Origin: Dehalococcoidia bacterium
Lineage (GTDB): Bacteria; Chloroflexota; Dehalococcoidia; GIF9; AB-539-J10
NCBI GenBank assembly: GCA_030669525.1
Contig: DAOVDO010000057.1
Coordinates: forward strand, 1-6,266
Length of the DNA stretch: 6,266 nucleotides
Direction: 5' to 3'
Under the pieces are notes generated by a model. The model was not told the origin of the DNA and searched no databases. It saw only the letters and a list, made by a program, of their open reading frames with translations. Shown here one piece after another: positions 5,292 to 6,266 of this stretch. The translations under genes and the position numbers were made by a program. How positions within the stretch are numbered: the stretch's first letter is position 1; each line of letters opens with the position of its first letter.

Positions 5292-6266
5292 TCAGTGTCT
5301 GAAATGGCGGGTACCGGTGAATACCATAGAGATATTGTATTTATTGGCTACGGCAATTACCTCTTCGTCCCTGACAGAACCACCTGGCTGGATAATTGCG
5401 GTGACGCCACCTTTAATTGCCAGTTCGGGGCCATCGGGGAAGGGGAAGAAAGCATCGGAAGCAAGAACACTGTCTTTGGCTTGCTCGCCAGCTCTGTTTA
5501 AAGCCAGCTCGACGCTTACCACGCGGCTAGGCTGACCAGCACCCATGCCCAGTAATATCTTGTCCTTAGCGATGACTATGGCATTGGATTTCACACCTTT
5601 GACTGCTTTCCAGGCGAAGAGCAAGTCTGATAGTTCTTCTCTGGTAGGTTGACGGTTGGTGACTATGCGAGGCTGGAGTTCAAGCTCGGTGAAAAAGTCT
5701 GATGTCTGTACCAGGAAGCCGCCCCTAACGTGGCGGAAGTCGAGACAGGAATCAGGTGAAGGTGAAGAACAACTGAGGAGTGGTAATTTGGCAAGTCGCA
5801 GGCTCTTTTTTCGTCCCAGCAACTCCAGGGCTTCCTTTTCAAATTCAGGGGCGATAATAGCGTCAAAGTGGGACTTATTTATTTCCTGGGCAGTATCAAA
5901 ATCCAGTGGCCTATTGCTGGCAACAACGCCACCAAAAGCAGCTACAGGGTCTCCTGATAGGGCTCTGCGGTAGGCTTCAGCTAAGTTATCATGGCTGGCA
6001 AGTCCACAGGAATTAGTATGTTTCAATACAGCTACTGTGGGAGTGGCGAAATGCTGGAGTATGTTAAGGGCAGAATCGAAATCAAGCAGATTATTAAAGG
6101 AGATTTCAGGGCCGTTAAGATGGCTGAGCGAAGCCAGGCTATCCTGCTTTTGTCTTACATTTTGCTCTGTGTAGAATACGGCGTTCTGGTGTGGGTTCTC
6201 ACCGTAGCGCAGGTTACTGGCTTTTTTCAGGGCAATAGTCATTTCTTCGGGGAAAGCTTCTTCCTC
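5292..6266 (-). CDS. purH: Bifunctional purine biosynthesis protein PurH, C-terminal AICAR transformylase part (5' end cut by window)
   Basis: PurH (ATIC) catalyses the last two steps of IMP synthesis: formylation of AICAR with 10-formyl-THF, then ring closure. Only the transformylase domain is in the window. From the ATG at 6242 it shows LRYGENPHQ (11-19), LKHTNSCG with the catalytic Lys-His pair (73-80), GDPVAAFGGVVASNR (97-111), WKAVKGVKSNAIV (211-223), GMGAGQPSRV (232-241), FPFPDGPE (266-273), IQPGGSVRDEE (284-294) and the terminal FTGTRHFRH. The frame stays open through the right edge, and its extra residues EEEAFPEE continue the usual lead-in to the domain. The Met at 6242 is therefore internal, and the N-terminal IMP cyclohydrolase domain lies outside the window. 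The stop is TGA at 5292-5294, and the next gene begins 130 bases downstream behind its own promoter. Confidence 0.95.
   Translation of the reverse strand, partial: EEEAFPEEMTIALKKASNLRYGENPHQNAVFYTEQNVRQKQDSLASLSHLNGPEISFNNLLDFDSALNILQHFATPTVAVLKHTNSCGLASHDNLAEAYRRALSGDPVAAFGGVVASNRPLDFDTAQEINKSHFDAIIAPEFEKEALELLGRKKSLRLAKLPLLSCSSPSPDSCLDFRHVRGGFLVQTSDFFTELELQPRIVTNRQPTREELSDLLFAWKAVKGVKSNAIVIAKDKILLGMGAGQPSRVVSVELALNRAGEQAKDSVLASDAFFPFPDGPELAIKGGVTAIIQPGGSVRDEEVIAVANKYNISMVFTGTRHFRH

Overview
The window is about 6.3 kb of mid-GC DNA in which every supportable gene lies on the minus strand, so transcription runs from the right edge to the left. In that order it holds: the C-terminal (AICAR transformylase) part of purH, cut by the right edge; a single-polypeptide fusion of nicotinamidase and nicotinate phosphoribosyltransferase; a 470-base gap with a dead fragment of an ABC-transporter ATPase gene; two overlapping PAC2-family genes; and a metal-dependent amidohydrolase of the decarboxylase-like branch. 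About 265 bases at the left edge hold no convincing gene.

The gene content and codon style suggest a bacterium or possibly an archaeon from an anaerobic or subsurface setting. My best guess is a Chloroflexota (Dehalococcoidia-like) genome, because bacterial-style purH, paired PAC2 proteins and ACMSD-type amidohydrolases go together there. This is inference and nothing in the window fixes the taxonomy. Shine-Dalgarno sites and sigma70-like promoter hexamers point to a bacterial expression system.

Two genes concern phosphoribosyl chemistry. PurH completes IMP synthesis, and the fusion protein would carry out both Preiss-Handler salvage steps from nicotinamide to nicotinate mononucleotide. The fusion gene has a good promoter only 14 bases from its ATG and no Shine-Dalgarno, so its mRNA is probably almost leaderless. 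The PAC2 pair looks translationally coupled (20-base overlap, GTG start). Its leader carries a perfect 11-bp inverted repeat whose 3' arm contains the Shine-Dalgarno, so the start could be masked in the RNA. The amidohydrolase has its own candidate promoter, overlapped by an 18-base near-palindrome that could be an operator, and a very strong Shine-Dalgarno.

I see no CRISPR array, tRNA, rRNA, complete insertion sequence or phage gene. The most interesting points are the PncA-PncB fusion, the Shine-Dalgarno-masking hairpin before the PAC2 pair, and the ABC ATPase remnant.
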